From Janthinobacterium sp. TB1-E2 (GTDB taxonomy: Bacteria > Pseudomonadota > Gammaproteobacteria > Burkholderiales > Burkholderiaceae_D), in assembly GCF_036885605.1 (NCBI RefSeq), contig NZ_CP142523.1, forward strand, positions 1,860,001 to 1,924,000: 64,000 nucleotides of DNA. Direction: 5' to 3'. The stretch's first letter is position 1; each line of letters starts with the position of its first letter. Of this stretch, positions 18,272 to 27,303 are shown in pieces. Below the pieces are notes generated by a model. The model was not told the DNA's origin. It saw only the letters and a program-made list of their open reading frames with translations, and searched no databases. Both the position numbers and the translations under genes were made by a program.

Positions 18272-19681
18272 ATGAATTTCCACCAGTTTCTACTCGTCTT
18301 GCTTGCCCGCAAACGGATTTTACTATTCACTTTGCTTATCACAGTCGGGGCGACGATGGTGGTGAGCCTGTTGTTGCCCAAGACGTATAAAGGCACGGCA
18401 TCCCTGCTGATCAACTACAAGGGCGTCGATCCCGTCACGGGTCTGGCATTGCCGATGCAGTTGTTACCAGGTTATATGGCGACACAAATCGATATTATCA
18501 GCAGCAAGAATGTGGCGCTGAAGGTAGTGGATAATCTGCGTCTGGCGGAAAATCCTGCGGTCGTTGCCCAGTTTAATGAAGCCACGCAAGGTAAAGGTAC
18601 CGTGCGCGATTGGCTGGCGGATCTGCTGCTGGCGAAGCTCGAAATCGTGCCGTCGCGCGAAAGCAGCGTGGTCGATATCAGTTTCAAGGGTAACGATCCG
18701 CAGTTTGTCGCCGTTATTGCGAATGCATTTGCCGATGAATACCAGAAAACCAGCATTCAGCTGAAAGTCGATCCCTTGAAAAAGGTGGCTGTGTATTTCA
18801 ATGAGCAAACGAAGCTGCTGCGCGACAGTCTCGAAGTGGCGCAAAGCCGCTTATCGAAGTACCAGCAGGAACATGGCATCGTCAGCGTCGATAACCGTCT
18901 TGACGTCGAATCGAACCGCTTGAATGACCTGTCGGCACAGCTCGTGGCTGCACAAGGCCAGGCGATGGAAGCATCCTCGCGTCAGCGCATGGCCGAGGGC
19001 AATGCCGGTTCCGATTCGCCGGACGTGGCGTCGAACCCGTTGGTGCAGAATCTGAAGCTGAGTTTGGCAACGGCCGAATCGAAGCTGGCCGAGATGGCGC
19101 AGCGCTTGGGGCGCAATCATCCCCAATATGAAAGCCTGAACGCCGAAGTCGAGCGCATGCGCCGGGAACTGGCGGATGGCACGCGCGTGACGTCCAATTC
19201 GGTCAGCAAGAATGCCGGGATCCTGCAACAGCGCGAAGGTGCCGTGCGTGCGGCGCTGGCGGCGCAAAAGGACAAGGTTCTGGAATTGAACCGTACCCGC
19301 GACGAAATGGGCGTCTTGCAAAAAGATGTGGAAAGCGCGCAGCGCGCCTTCGATATCGCCTCGCAACGCTTCTCGCAAACCCGTATTGAGGGGCAATCGG
19401 AGCAATCGGATATCTCCCTGCTCAATCCTGCCGTGGCGCCGATCAGGCCGGCCGGCCCGAAAGTGATGTTGAACACGCTGTTGGCCTTGTTCCTGGGCGG
19501 CTTGCTGGGCGTGGGGTTTTCCTTGCTGGCCGAGATGCTGGACCGTCGCGTACGTTCAGAAACCGATTTGAGCGATTTGTTGCAATTGCCTGTACTCGGC
19601 TCTATCGACTGGAGCGCGCCGACGCGCCCGCGCTTGAACCGCTTCAAATCGTTGTTGCCTCGCAGCTTGCGTCTTAATTAA
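18272..19681 (+). CDS. epsF: Chain-length determinant protein EpsF (Wzz-type co-polymerase)
   Basis: This 469-residue inner-membrane protein has a Wzz N-terminal segment with a first membrane helix (residues about 15-35, ILLFTLLITVGATMVVSLLLP). A long periplasmic coiled coil spans about residues 165-385. A second membrane helix (near residue 400-420, LLALFLGGLLGVGFSLLAEMLDRRV) follows the PxxP-type region AVAPIRPAGPKV. It lacks a kinase domain, which is supplied separately by EpsG. ATG 18272 is chosen over TTG 18266. It controls polymer length and links export to the cytoplasm. Confidence 0.9.
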   Translation: MNFHQFLLVLLARKRILLFTLLITVGATMVVSLLLPKTYKGTASLLINYKGVDPVTGLALPMQLLPGYMATQIDIISSKNVALKVVDNLRLAENPAVVAQFNEATQGKGTVRDWLADLLLAKLEIVPSRESSVVDISFKGNDPQFVAVIANAFADEYQKTSIQLKVDPLKKVAVYFNEQTKLLRDSLEVAQSRLSKYQQEHGIVSVDNRLDVESNRLNDLSAQLVAAQGQAMEASSRQRMAEGNAGSDSPDVASNPLVQNLKLSLATAESKLAEMAQRLGRNHPQYESLNAEVERMRRELADGTRVTSNSVSKNAGILQQREGAVRAALAAQKDKVLELNRTRDEMGVLQKDVESAQRAFDIASQRFSQTRIEGQSEQSDISLLNPAVAPIRPAGPKVMLNTLLALFLGGLLGVGFSLLAEMLDRRVRSETDLSDLLQLPVLGSIDWSAPTRPRLNRFKSLLPRSLRLN

Positions 19682-19695
19682 GTATTGGAAATAAT

Positions 19696-20568
19696 ATGAA
19701 TCCAGCATTGCAACCGCTAGTAGCCGCGGCGCCGCGGACAGCCGATTCCAGCATCGGTGGGCTTTTGCTCGCATCAGGTAAGATCACGCCGGAAAGTGCC
19801 GAACGTGTTCTGCGCATGCAAAAGGAATTGGGCATCCGTTTTGGCGAAGCTGCCCAGCGCCTCGGTCTGGTGACGGAGGCGGATATCCAGCAAGTCCTCG
19901 CGCGCCAGTTCGACTATCCCTATCTGCAACAGGGGGAGGGCAAGTATTCCGACAAGCTGATCGCTGCTTATCAGCCGTTCAGCCCGCAAGTGGAAACGCT
20001 GCGCGCCATCCGCAGCCAGCTGATGCTGCGCTGGATGGCGTTGGGCCGCAAATCGCTGGTGGTGGTTGGCGTCAACGATGGTGACGGCACCAGCCTGTTC
20101 GCGGCCAACCTGGCCGTGGTGTTTTCCCAATTGGGCGAACAGACTTTGCTGGTCGACGCGAATCTGCGCAACCCGAGCCAGCACGAGATCTTTGGCCTTG
20201 CGGGACGCCAGGGCTTGTCGGATATCCTGGCTGGACGTGCCGAGCGCGATGTGATTACGCGCATTGAATCGTTCGTCGACCTGTCCGTGCTGGGCGCCGG
20301 CACCTTGCCGCCGAATCCCCAGGAACTGTTGAGCCGTCCAGCGTTTTCTTCCTTGCGCACGGAACTTGAGTCGTCATATGACGTGGTGCTGTATGACTCG
20401 GCGGCATTTTCGCTGGGCTCCGACGCTCTGGCGCTTGCCGCCCGGACGGGCGGCGTCCTGCTGGTGGCACGCAAAAATCACACGCCTGTCGGCGACATCA
20501 ACGCCATGACCGAGCAGATGCTGCACAGCGGTGCACAGGTGATCGGCTCGGTACTGGTCGATTTCTGA
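19696..20568 (+). CDS. epsG: EpsG, BY-kinase-like ATPase with an N-terminal GspE-N/MshEN-like domain
   Basis: This 290-residue protein has two parts. Residues about 20-77 (GGLLLASGKITPESAERVLR, RFGEAAQRLGLVTEADIQQVL) match the GspE N-terminal fold. Residues 100-290 resemble the cytoplasmic kinase domain of Wzc-type systems (RAIRSQLMLRW, LLVDANLRNP with Asp154, YDVVLYDSAAF). The Walker A region GVNDGDGTS (125-133) has Thr132 where Lys is expected, and there is no C-terminal tyrosine cluster. It would partner with EpsF. The stop shares its A with the XrtB start (TGATG). Confidence 0.88.
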   Translation: MNPALQPLVAAAPRTADSSIGGLLLASGKITPESAERVLRMQKELGIRFGEAAQRLGLVTEADIQQVLARQFDYPYLQQGEGKYSDKLIAAYQPFSPQVETLRAIRSQLMLRWMALGRKSLVVVGVNDGDGTSLFAANLAVVFSQLGEQTLLVDANLRNPSQHEIFGLAGRQGLSDILAGRAERDVITRIESFVDLSVLGAGTLPPNPQELLSRPAFSSLRTELESSYDVVLYDSAAFSLGSDALALAARTGGVLLVARKNHTPVGDINAMTEQMLHSGAQVIGSVLVDF

Positions 20569-21464
20569 TGAATACCAGCACTCGGCTGAACCTGGCATCT
20601 GCCTTGCCGCGGCGCGACCAGTTGCTGGAATGGTTGCCTATTGTTATTGGTTTTGCGGCGCTGTATATCCCATCATTTTATACCTTGTTTACTGGTATCT
20701 GGATGACCGAAGAGCAGGCGCATGGTCCCATTATCCTGGTACTGTCGGTTTGGCTCATCTGGCGCCAACGCGAGCAGATATTGGCTGCTGCCGAGCATGA
20801 CCGTGCACCTGTAGCCGGCTGGCTGCTTTTTATCGCCGCGCTGCTGATTTATATCGCCGGTCGCTCGCAGCAGATTCTTGCCTTCGAGATTGGCTCATTC
20901 GTCATGCTCACGGCATCCATCCTGGTGCTCAAGCTGGGAGTGGGCGCGCTACGCGCCGCTTGGTTCCCATTCTTCTTCATGCTGTTCATGATTCCGTTGC
21001 CAAGCTCGGTCGTCAGTACCTTGACGTTGCCAATGAAGATGGCCGTGTCGTATGTGTGCGAGCATATCCTGTTTTGGGCCGGCTATCCGATAGCACGTAC
21101 AGGTGTGATCCTGCAAATTGGCCAGTATCAGCTGTTGGTCGCCGATGCTTGCGCTGGACTACAAACCTTGCTCACGCTCGAAGCCTTGGGGTTGTTTTAC
21201 TTGAACCTCGTGCGCCATACCTCGGCTATCCGCAATATCGGTCTGGCGATCCTGATTATCCCTATTTCCTTTACGGCCAATGTCATGCGCGTCATAGCAT
21301 TGACGTTGATCACTTATTATTTTGGCGATGCGGCAGGGCAGGGTTTCCTGCATGGTTTCGCGGGCATGGTGCTGTTTGTGAGCGCCTTGGTGCTGATATT
21401 GAGCCTTGATTCTTTACTGCAATGGATAGCGCGGCAGTGGAACGCCCGAAAGGTGGCATTATGA
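20568..21464 (+). CDS. xrtB: Exosortase B
   Basis: This 298-residue multi-pass membrane protein has about eight hydrophobic segments. The exosortase catalytic triad is present: Cys195 in LLVADACAGLQTL, Arg241 in SFTANVMRVIALTL, and His262 in GQGFLHGFAGM. The N-terminal AHGPIILVLSVWLIW segment is also family-typical. It cleaves or transfers PEP-CTERM proteins at the C-terminal signal; seven candidate substrates lie in this window. It overlaps epsG upstream and epsI downstream, so the three are translationally coupled. Confidence 0.95.
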   Translation: MNTSTRLNLASALPRRDQLLEWLPIVIGFAALYIPSFYTLFTGIWMTEEQAHGPIILVLSVWLIWRQREQILAAAEHDRAPVAGWLLFIAALLIYIAGRSQQILAFEIGSFVMLTASILVLKLGVGALRAAWFPFFFMLFMIPLPSSVVSTLTLPMKMAVSYVCEHILFWAGYPIARTGVILQIGQYQLLVADACAGLQTLLTLEALGLFYLNLVRHTSAIRNIGLAILIIPISFTANVMRVIALTLITYYFGDAAGQGFLHGFAGMVLFVSALVLILSLDSLLQWIARQWNARKVAL

Positions 21465-22144
21465 AGAAGCGTTCGATAATTGGTCTTACCATGGGTGGCC
21501 TGATGCTGATCGCTGCCTTGTGCACCAAGGCGGTCACGCCAACATTGCGTCTGTCCGATACCCGTCCAAAAATCATTCTCGGCACGGCGATTCCAACGAA
21601 GTTTGGCGATTGGCAGGAAGATGCAAGTCAGGTCGCGGCAGTGGTCAATCCCACCACCGTGGCTGAACTTAATAAAATCTACGCTGAAACGTTGTCGCGC
21701 ACTTATGTTAATCGGCAAGGTAATCGCATCATGTTGTCGATTGCTTATGGCACCGACCAGCGCGATAATTTGTCCGTACATTTTCCAGAAGGTTGTTATG
21801 GCGGCCAGGGCTTTGCAGTCGGCCAAACCAGTCAAGTCGTCTTGCCGACGGTCGCAGGAGGTATTGCGACGTCGCGTACAGTGGCAACGCTTAATTCCCG
21901 CGTCGAACCTATTACATATTGGGTTGTCGTTGGCGACAAGGCCGTGCCCAATTCGTGGGAAGTCAAAAAAGTCAAACTCGCTTACGCATTGCAGGGCATG
22001 ATTCCTGATGCGACATTGATGCGCGTGTCGAGTATCGGCGAGGATATCGAACAAGGCTATCAACTGCAGCAATCATTTATAGATCAATTGTTGCAATCCA
22101 TGCCCCCCGACTTGCGCGGCCATTTTTCTGGTACCTCGCACTAA
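21461..22144 (+). CDS. epsI: Exosortase-associated protein EpsI, B-type
   Basis: This 227-residue protein begins at ATG 21461, overlapping the xrtB stop as ATGA. It has an N-terminal membrane anchor (residues about 5-25) and a periplasmic domain. The family motif HFPEGCYGGQGF holds the conserved Pro, Glu, Cys and Gly. EpsI proteins travel with, or are fused to, exosortases, but their biochemical role is not settled. The gap after this gene is 118 bp and the next gene starts the strain-specific polymer section. Confidence 0.9.
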   Translation: MKKRSIIGLTMGGLMLIAALCTKAVTPTLRLSDTRPKIILGTAIPTKFGDWQEDASQVAAVVNPTTVAELNKIYAETLSRTYVNRQGNRIMLSIAYGTDQRDNLSVHFPEGCYGGQGFAVGQTSQVVLPTVAGGIATSRTVATLNSRVEPITYWVVVGDKAVPNSWEVKKVKLAYALQGMIPDATLMRVSSIGEDIEQGYQLQQSFIDQLLQSMPPDLRGHFSGTSH

Positions 22145-22262
22145 GGTAATCCTGGCATAGACGCTGTACGCGATTGGCTGGCATAGCTAGTCGCTACAGC
22201 AGACAGTACTTCTAACGGTTCACATTATTGAGTCCAGCGTACGCGCTGTGTATGGAACACAT

Positions 22263-23858
22263 ATGAGTTTTTCTATCCATAAACTGGGGTTGAGGACAGG
22301 TAATGCGCGGAATGCGCAGTCCCAGCGTCGCAAGGCCAGGCAGGGCATGCCTGTCTTTACTGCTGTCCTGTTGGCCCTGGCTGGATTAGCGACGGCGCTT
22401 TTGCTTGGAATGGTCATCGCCTTGGGAGCGATTCAGCTAACTATCATGTTGGCTGGCTTGCTAATTTTTATACCGATCCTGCTGTTTGTCGATACTAAAA
22501 AACTATTGCCGCTATTGTTTATAGTTGTGTTCTTTGTCTCTGGCACGGCACAATATTTTTTCAATCTGCGTCTGGCGACCTGGATGGCCAGTGGCTTGGC
22601 TGCGCTCTTCTTCGCCCGGACGATTCTGGAAAAAACACTGGCCAATCATTTGGTCAAGGATCAGTTCGGTGACAGTTTTGCCGGCGCCACGCGTATTGTT
22701 GCCGCAGCCTGGATTTATCTGGCGTTCTATGCGTTTAGTATTTTTATGGGCCATGCGTCCACCGTTCAGTTAATTTCCGTCCTACGCTTTTGTTTGCCCA
22801 TGTTTGGCGTTCTTTTTGCCATGTACTGGTTTCAATGGTCTGATCGGCGTTTGCTTGTACTGTGGGGAGGGATCGTGGTGATTGCGGTGGCACAGTTGCC
22901 ATTGGCTCTGTACCAGCATTTTTTTAATATAGCGTCCATGGGCTGGGATAGCGTAGTGGGTTCTTTCGGTGGCAACATGAGCCCAGTACTGGTGCTGTTT
23001 ACAGTTGTGGCGATGCTCTACGTGCTAGCGCGGTGGGTACAAGGCATCACTCCGGTTTCGCATGTGGTTGGCATGTTCATCATTGGCCTGGCTATTATTC
23101 TGCTGGGCGAAGTGAAGGCGGTCTTTATTTGGTTGCCCCTTGGCGTGTTCTGGGTGGTGCGGCGTAAGGTTTTGAAAAATATCCTGGTTTTCGTTATGTT
23201 CGTGGCGTTGATGTGCAGTATTAGCTCTGGCATCTTCATGGCTTATCACGCCTTGTACTGGGGGAGCCATACGAAAACCGACACCATGGAAGAAAAGGTC
23301 AACAGTGTCGGTGGCTATGTGGTGGATCCCAATGGCATCAATTATGTTACAGGGGAAATTAGTCGCGGCGCGTCATTGGCGCTGTGGTATCAGGATCCGG
23401 TTCCGACTATTCAGGAACGCTTGATTGGTTATGGCCCCAGCGCAAGCTCAACGAGTCAGAACGTTGGGCGTGGCTATGTCGCGGCACGTTATCGTAATTT
23501 GCAAATTGGCGCAACTGGACTGGCGAGCTTGCTTTGGGATGTGGGCATACTGGGAACTTTGGTCTATCTTTCCATTTTCATATTGGGGATACGGCAAGGC
23601 GCACGGTATGTGGCGCACAGCCAAGCCGGTCCCGAGCGCCTGGCGATGGCTGATGCCAGTACTGTGACCCTGATATTGCTTGTCAGTACGCTGATCTACA
23701 ATCGGACCATGATTGATGAACCCTCCATACAGTTGCTGTGCTATTTTTCGCTAGGCTGTATCGTTCAATTTTCTCGGTATGGCAAGCCTGCAGCTGATTC
23801 GGCGAAGCTGCCTCCCCAGCGCACCCCGGGCCACACCCCGCATGGCGTTCTGGCATGA
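22263..23858 (+). CDS. O-antigen ligase/polymerase-like integral membrane protein
   Basis: This 531-residue protein has about ten to twelve hydrophobic segments and a large periplasmic loop in the second half, about residues 340-410 (SHTKTDTMEEKVNSVGGYVV to YGPSASSTSQNVGRGYVAAR). The pattern and the Arg-rich loop followed by LQIGATGLASLLWDVGILGTLVYL recall WaaL/Wzy-type enzymes. In an EPS operon a Wzy-like polymerase role is most likely. ATG 22263 is chosen over GTG 22248. The 3' end overlaps the flippase start as ATGA. The GC content is visibly lower than in the eps core. Confidence 0.72.
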   Translation: MSFSIHKLGLRTGNARNAQSQRRKARQGMPVFTAVLLALAGLATALLLGMVIALGAIQLTIMLAGLLIFIPILLFVDTKKLLPLLFIVVFFVSGTAQYFFNLRLATWMASGLAALFFARTILEKTLANHLVKDQFGDSFAGATRIVAAAWIYLAFYAFSIFMGHASTVQLISVLRFCLPMFGVLFAMYWFQWSDRRLLVLWGGIVVIAVAQLPLALYQHFFNIASMGWDSVVGSFGGNMSPVLVLFTVVAMLYVLARWVQGITPVSHVVGMFIIGLAIILLGEVKAVFIWLPLGVFWVVRRKVLKNILVFVMFVALMCSISSGIFMAYHALYWGSHTKTDTMEEKVNSVGGYVVDPNGINYVTGEISRGASLALWYQDPVPTIQERLIGYGPSASSTSQNVGRGYVAARYRNLQIGATGLASLLWDVGILGTLVYLSIFILGIRQGARYVAHSQAGPERLAMADASTVTLILLVSTLIYNRTMIDEPSIQLLCYFSLGCIVQFSRYGKPAADSAKLPPQRTPGHTPHGVLA

Positions 23859-25123
23859 CTGTATCGAGCAAGGTATTTAATAACCTGGTCAAAAATAGCT
23901 CCATGATGTTCTTGCTGAATGTAGCTGGAGCCGGAGTGAGCGTTATTACCATTCCTGTCATGCTTGCCATTGTGGGCGTGGAGTCATATGGTCATTTGGT
24001 ACTTGTGCAATCGATCGCTCTGGCGGTATTTACCGTCTGCGGATTTCAGTACTGGCAAGGCATGCTGGTAGCCATGCCGGGGCATAAAATTGATGCCGCC
24101 ACCTTGCGTGTTGCCGTTGTAAGAAGCCTACGCTATGAAATGCTCGCGATGGCTGCTGTAATACTGGTGGTGGCGGGGCTGACTCTGTTTTCCTTGCCCC
24201 AATTGAAAGAGTTTTCCACTGTAAATTTATTGTTACTATCCCTGGCTGCGGTTTTTCCCGTCATTGGTACCCATACCGCATACTTCCGGTTGGTCAATCA
24301 ATACAAGGTGTTGATGTATGCGGGTTTCCTGGCCAATTTACTCAAGCTACTTGTATTGGTCGTAGTGTCCCGGTATCAGCCCACGCTGTCGAGTATGGTG
24401 CTGGCCTATACACTACCGGAGGTCATTCGGTGTGTGGTGTTGTTTGTGCTGATTTTTCGCAATCGTAGCGGCATTGACGGTGCCTTGCCCTGCACTGATT
24501 TGCGCCCGGCACGCCTGATCGAGGCGGGGAAATGGGGTACCTTGCAGGCGATCTGTGATTTACCTGTGGCGCAACTCGACCGTATCATCATTGGATTGAC
24601 ACTGCCGGGTTACAACCTGGGCGTTTTCAGTATCTTGAAGCGTATCTATTCGCTGGTCAATATGGCCACGGCGCCATTTTATTCGACATCGATTCCCGAG
24701 TTTGCTGCCAGTGCCAATGCAGGCGATCTGAAGGGGGCGTTCGAATTGTGGATCAAGACGATGAAGATGCTGTTTGTGGTAACTGCTTCTGCTGGTGCCA
24801 TCTGTTATTTGAGTAAATTTATCTGGATGCCATTGGTCTTTCCTGTACTGCAAGATTATGTGCTGGAGTTCGCAGTGGTTCTCTTGACGGCTGTGATGGC
24901 TGGCACTTTCGTGACAACGCATTCGTTTTACTGGGCGTTGGGAAAGCTGCGCCAATCGACGATTATCTCAGTAGGCACAAATCTTCTATATTTGTTGGAG
25001 TTGTCAATATTGACGATGTATTTTGGCCTGTTTGGTGCGGTACTTTCCTTTCTGATTCACGTCACATTCGTCGCTGCAATCAAAATTATCTTGCTACGAA
25101 AAATTGCTCTGAGAAATCAATGA
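23855..25123 (+). CDS. Polysaccharide flippase (Wzx/MATE-like, oligosaccharide flippase family)
   Basis: This 422-residue membrane protein has about twelve predicted helices. It starts with NNLVKNSSMMFLLNVAGAGVSVITIPVMLAIVG, typical of Wzx-type lipid-linked oligosaccharide flippases, and has the central AQLDRIIIGLTLPGYNLGVFSILKRIYSLVNM segment also seen in that family. It would flip the undecaprenyl-linked repeat unit to the periplasm for polymerisation. It is translationally coupled to the genes on both sides (ATGA overlaps). Confidence 0.85.
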   Translation: MTVSSKVFNNLVKNSSMMFLLNVAGAGVSVITIPVMLAIVGVESYGHLVLVQSIALAVFTVCGFQYWQGMLVAMPGHKIDAATLRVAVVRSLRYEMLAMAAVILVVAGLTLFSLPQLKEFSTVNLLLLSLAAVFPVIGTHTAYFRLVNQYKVLMYAGFLANLLKLLVLVVVSRYQPTLSSMVLAYTLPEVIRCVVLFVLIFRNRSGIDGALPCTDLRPARLIEAGKWGTLQAICDLPVAQLDRIIIGLTLPGYNLGVFSILKRIYSLVNMATAPFYSTSIPEFAASANAGDLKGAFELWIKTMKMLFVVTASAGAICYLSKFIWMPLVFPVLQDYVLEFAVVLLTAVMAGTFVTTHSFYWALGKLRQSTIISVGTNLLYLLELSILTMYFGLFGAVLSFLIHVTFVAAIKIILLRKIALRNQ

Positions 25124-25866
25124 TTCCTAAAGTTATACATTACTGTTGGTTTGGCCGTGGTGAGATGAGTGTACTGCACCGTCGCTGTGTTGAGTCATGG
25201 AAAAAATATTGTCCAGAATATGAGTTGAAATTATGGAATGAGGACAATGCCAATATCGACAATGATTATTGTCGAGAGGCCATCATTCAAAAAAAATGGG
25301 CTTTCGTTGCCGATTGGGTACGTTTTGACGTATTGTCCAAATATGGTGGTATCTACCTCGATACGGATCTGGAGTTGATTACTTCACTCGATCTTGTGCT
25401 GAACTTGCATGGATGCCTGATGGCCCGCGAAACCTGCAAGGACGTGGGGGCGGGTTATGGTACCGGGTTTCTCGCATGCGAAGCCGGCAATCCTGTGATG
25501 ATGACTGCCCGTGAACTGATTTTGGGTGAATTGATAAAACAGCGGCTCTTTGCCACATCACCGGTGGTGCTGAAAAAAGCGGTGGAGCTTGATCTCGGCG
25601 GGAATAGCACGCAATTGGATCCAGTTACTTTTTATCCGTTTAATCCATATGATCGCAGTAATTCGCAGAACGCCATGCAGTTGATGTACAGCGATATTAC
25701 CGCTCAGACTATTGGCATCCATCACTATGGTTTGAAAGCATCGTGGGTGGACAGCCGCGTTAAACGGCTGATCTTCAAGATAGTCAAACGCATGGCGCTG
25801 CAGCGTCGTTGGGATATTTCCTTTAAGCCATTTGACCACGTAAACAGTATTACTCATACAGCTTAA
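25120..25866 (+). CDS. Glycosyltransferase, GT32/TcdA-TcdB-like (capsular polysaccharide synthesis)
   Basis: This 248-residue protein starts IPKVIHYCWFG, the common N-terminus of GT32-type sugar transferases. It has the metal-binding DxD motif in KYGGIYLDTDLELI and the nearby WAFVADWVRFDVL helix. Such enzymes add a hexose from a nucleotide sugar to a lipid-linked glycan on the cytoplasmic face. The exact sugar is not predictable. The ATG overlaps the flippase stop. Low GC and rare codons mark it as part of the variable section. Confidence 0.83.
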   Translation: MIPKVIHYCWFGRGEMSVLHRRCVESWKKYCPEYELKLWNEDNANIDNDYCREAIIQKKWAFVADWVRFDVLSKYGGIYLDTDLELITSLDLVLNLHGCLMARETCKDVGAGYGTGFLACEAGNPVMMTARELILGELIKQRLFATSPVVLKKAVELDLGGNSTQLDPVTFYPFNPYDRSNSQNAMQLMYSDITAQTIGIHHYGLKASWVDSRVKRLIFKIVKRMALQRRWDISFKPFDHVNSITHTA

Positions 25867-25907
25867 CGACACTAGGCCATATTTCTATATTTGTTCTGAA
25901 AGTAATA

Positions 25908-27101
25908 ATGGACGTTGTAAGTTTTTTGCCTGCCGTGGCGAGTCTGCTGCTGGCATTATTTTGTTGTGCTCTCATTGTTAAAAAATGGGGGGCACCACCA
26001 CTTGCCGGACGCTATGGAGCGATCGATGGCTTGCGTGGTTACCTGGCATTTTTTGTCTTCCTGCACCATGCTTGCATATGGTACTTTTATGTGCGCTACG
26101 GTGCATGGAACGTACCGCCATCACCGCTCTATACAAATTTTGGACATGCCAGCGTTGCCATGTTTTTCATGATTACTGGTTTCTTGTTTTATGCAAAACT
26201 ACTCGCTGCACGTGGTCGGGGAGTAGACTGGGGGAAACTGTATATTTCCCGGATTTTGCGCCTGACACCGCTGTATCTGTTTGCCATGGTGCTCTTGTTT
26301 ATAACGGTCGCTTGTCTTTCTGGTTTTCGCATGCAGGAAACATTGCCCACGTTATTGAAGCATGCCGCACAATGGTTGATGTTTACCGCGCTGGAGGCGC
26401 CAGACCTGAACGGTATTAAAAATACCACTCATATTATGGCCGGCGTCACATGGTCGCTGCCATACGAATGGCTGTTTTATCTTCTGTTACCATTATTGGC
26501 CTTACCCCTGCGCATCATGCCGCCGTGGCCGTATTTGCTAGCAAGTATCTTGGTATTTTTGACTGTGCTGGCAGCTGCGATAATAAGGCAGGCCCCTGTA
26601 CATCACTTTTTGGCATTCTTGGCGGGAATGATTGCTGCCGTGTTAGTTCTTTTACCTACCTTTTGCCGATTTTGTGCAAGCCGGCTTGCAAGCATTCTCA
26701 CCGTTGTATGTATCGGAACCGCTTGCCTGGCCTTTGCTTCCGCGCATGAAATTGGATCATTATTGCTTCTATCCATCGCCTTTGCCATGATTGCGGGCGG
26801 GACCAGCATATTTGGCACGCTGCATACTGCAGTATCACGCACTTTCGGTGAATTCGCATATAGCATTTACTTGCTGCATGGTTTGTTGCTGTTCGTGACG
26901 TTTCATTTTGTAATCGGTCGCGAACATGCCATGACATTTTCTCCCTTGTTGCATTGGTCGGTCATCTTGTTGTTGACTCCGTTACTGATATGTATTTGCT
27001 TCATGACATTTAAACTCATCGAGCAGCCGGGTATGCGACACGTCAATGCAGTAGCAGCATATTTTCGCCGGGTATCCCGTCATGCCAAATCAAGTGTCTG
27101 A
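25908..27101 (+). CDS. Acyltransferase family 3 (OafA/YrhL-like) membrane protein
   Basis: This 397-residue integral membrane protein has the acyltransferase-3 features RYGAIDGLRGYLAFFVFLHHACIWYF (catalytic His region), a FFMITGFLFYAKLL segment and ISRILRLTPLYLFAM, followed by about eight further helices. Members acetylate or otherwise acylate sugars of surface polysaccharides using acyl-CoA from the cytoplasm. Here it probably modifies the EPS repeat unit. About 200 bp without a gene follow. Confidence 0.85.
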   Translation: MDVVSFLPAVASLLLALFCCALIVKKWGAPPLAGRYGAIDGLRGYLAFFVFLHHACIWYFYVRYGAWNVPPSPLYTNFGHASVAMFFMITGFLFYAKLLAARGRGVDWGKLYISRILRLTPLYLFAMVLLFITVACLSGFRMQETLPTLLKHAAQWLMFTALEAPDLNGIKNTTHIMAGVTWSLPYEWLFYLLLPLLALPLRIMPPWPYLLASILVFLTVLAAAIIRQAPVHHFLAFLAGMIAAVLVLLPTFCRFCASRLASILTVVCIGTACLAFASAHEIGSLLLLSIAFAMIAGGTSIFGTLHTAVSRTFGEFAYSIYLLHGLLLFVTFHFVIGREHAMTFSPLLHWSVILLLTPLLICICFMTFKLIEQPGMRHVNAVAAYFRRVSRHAKSSV

Positions 27102-27303
27102 GGCGCTTACCGCAAAAGTACGGCCGACGCCCGCTACCAATTGAATCGCGTTTGACCCGTCTTGGACAAAGCAGTTGGCCGATAGTGGGTGGCGTGCCGC
27201 CCTGATGGCCAACGTATCGTTGCCGATGTCCCTGCTTGCAAGGCTCGGAATGCCTGCAGCTTGAGAGGCGAATTTTTTTAACCTTCGTTAGTCGAGCTAG
27301 TCT

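Noticed and set aside
27102-27303. Possible gene remnant between the two acyltransferases
   Set aside because: The translated frames contain stops and no recognisable motif, so a decayed gene cannot be shown.
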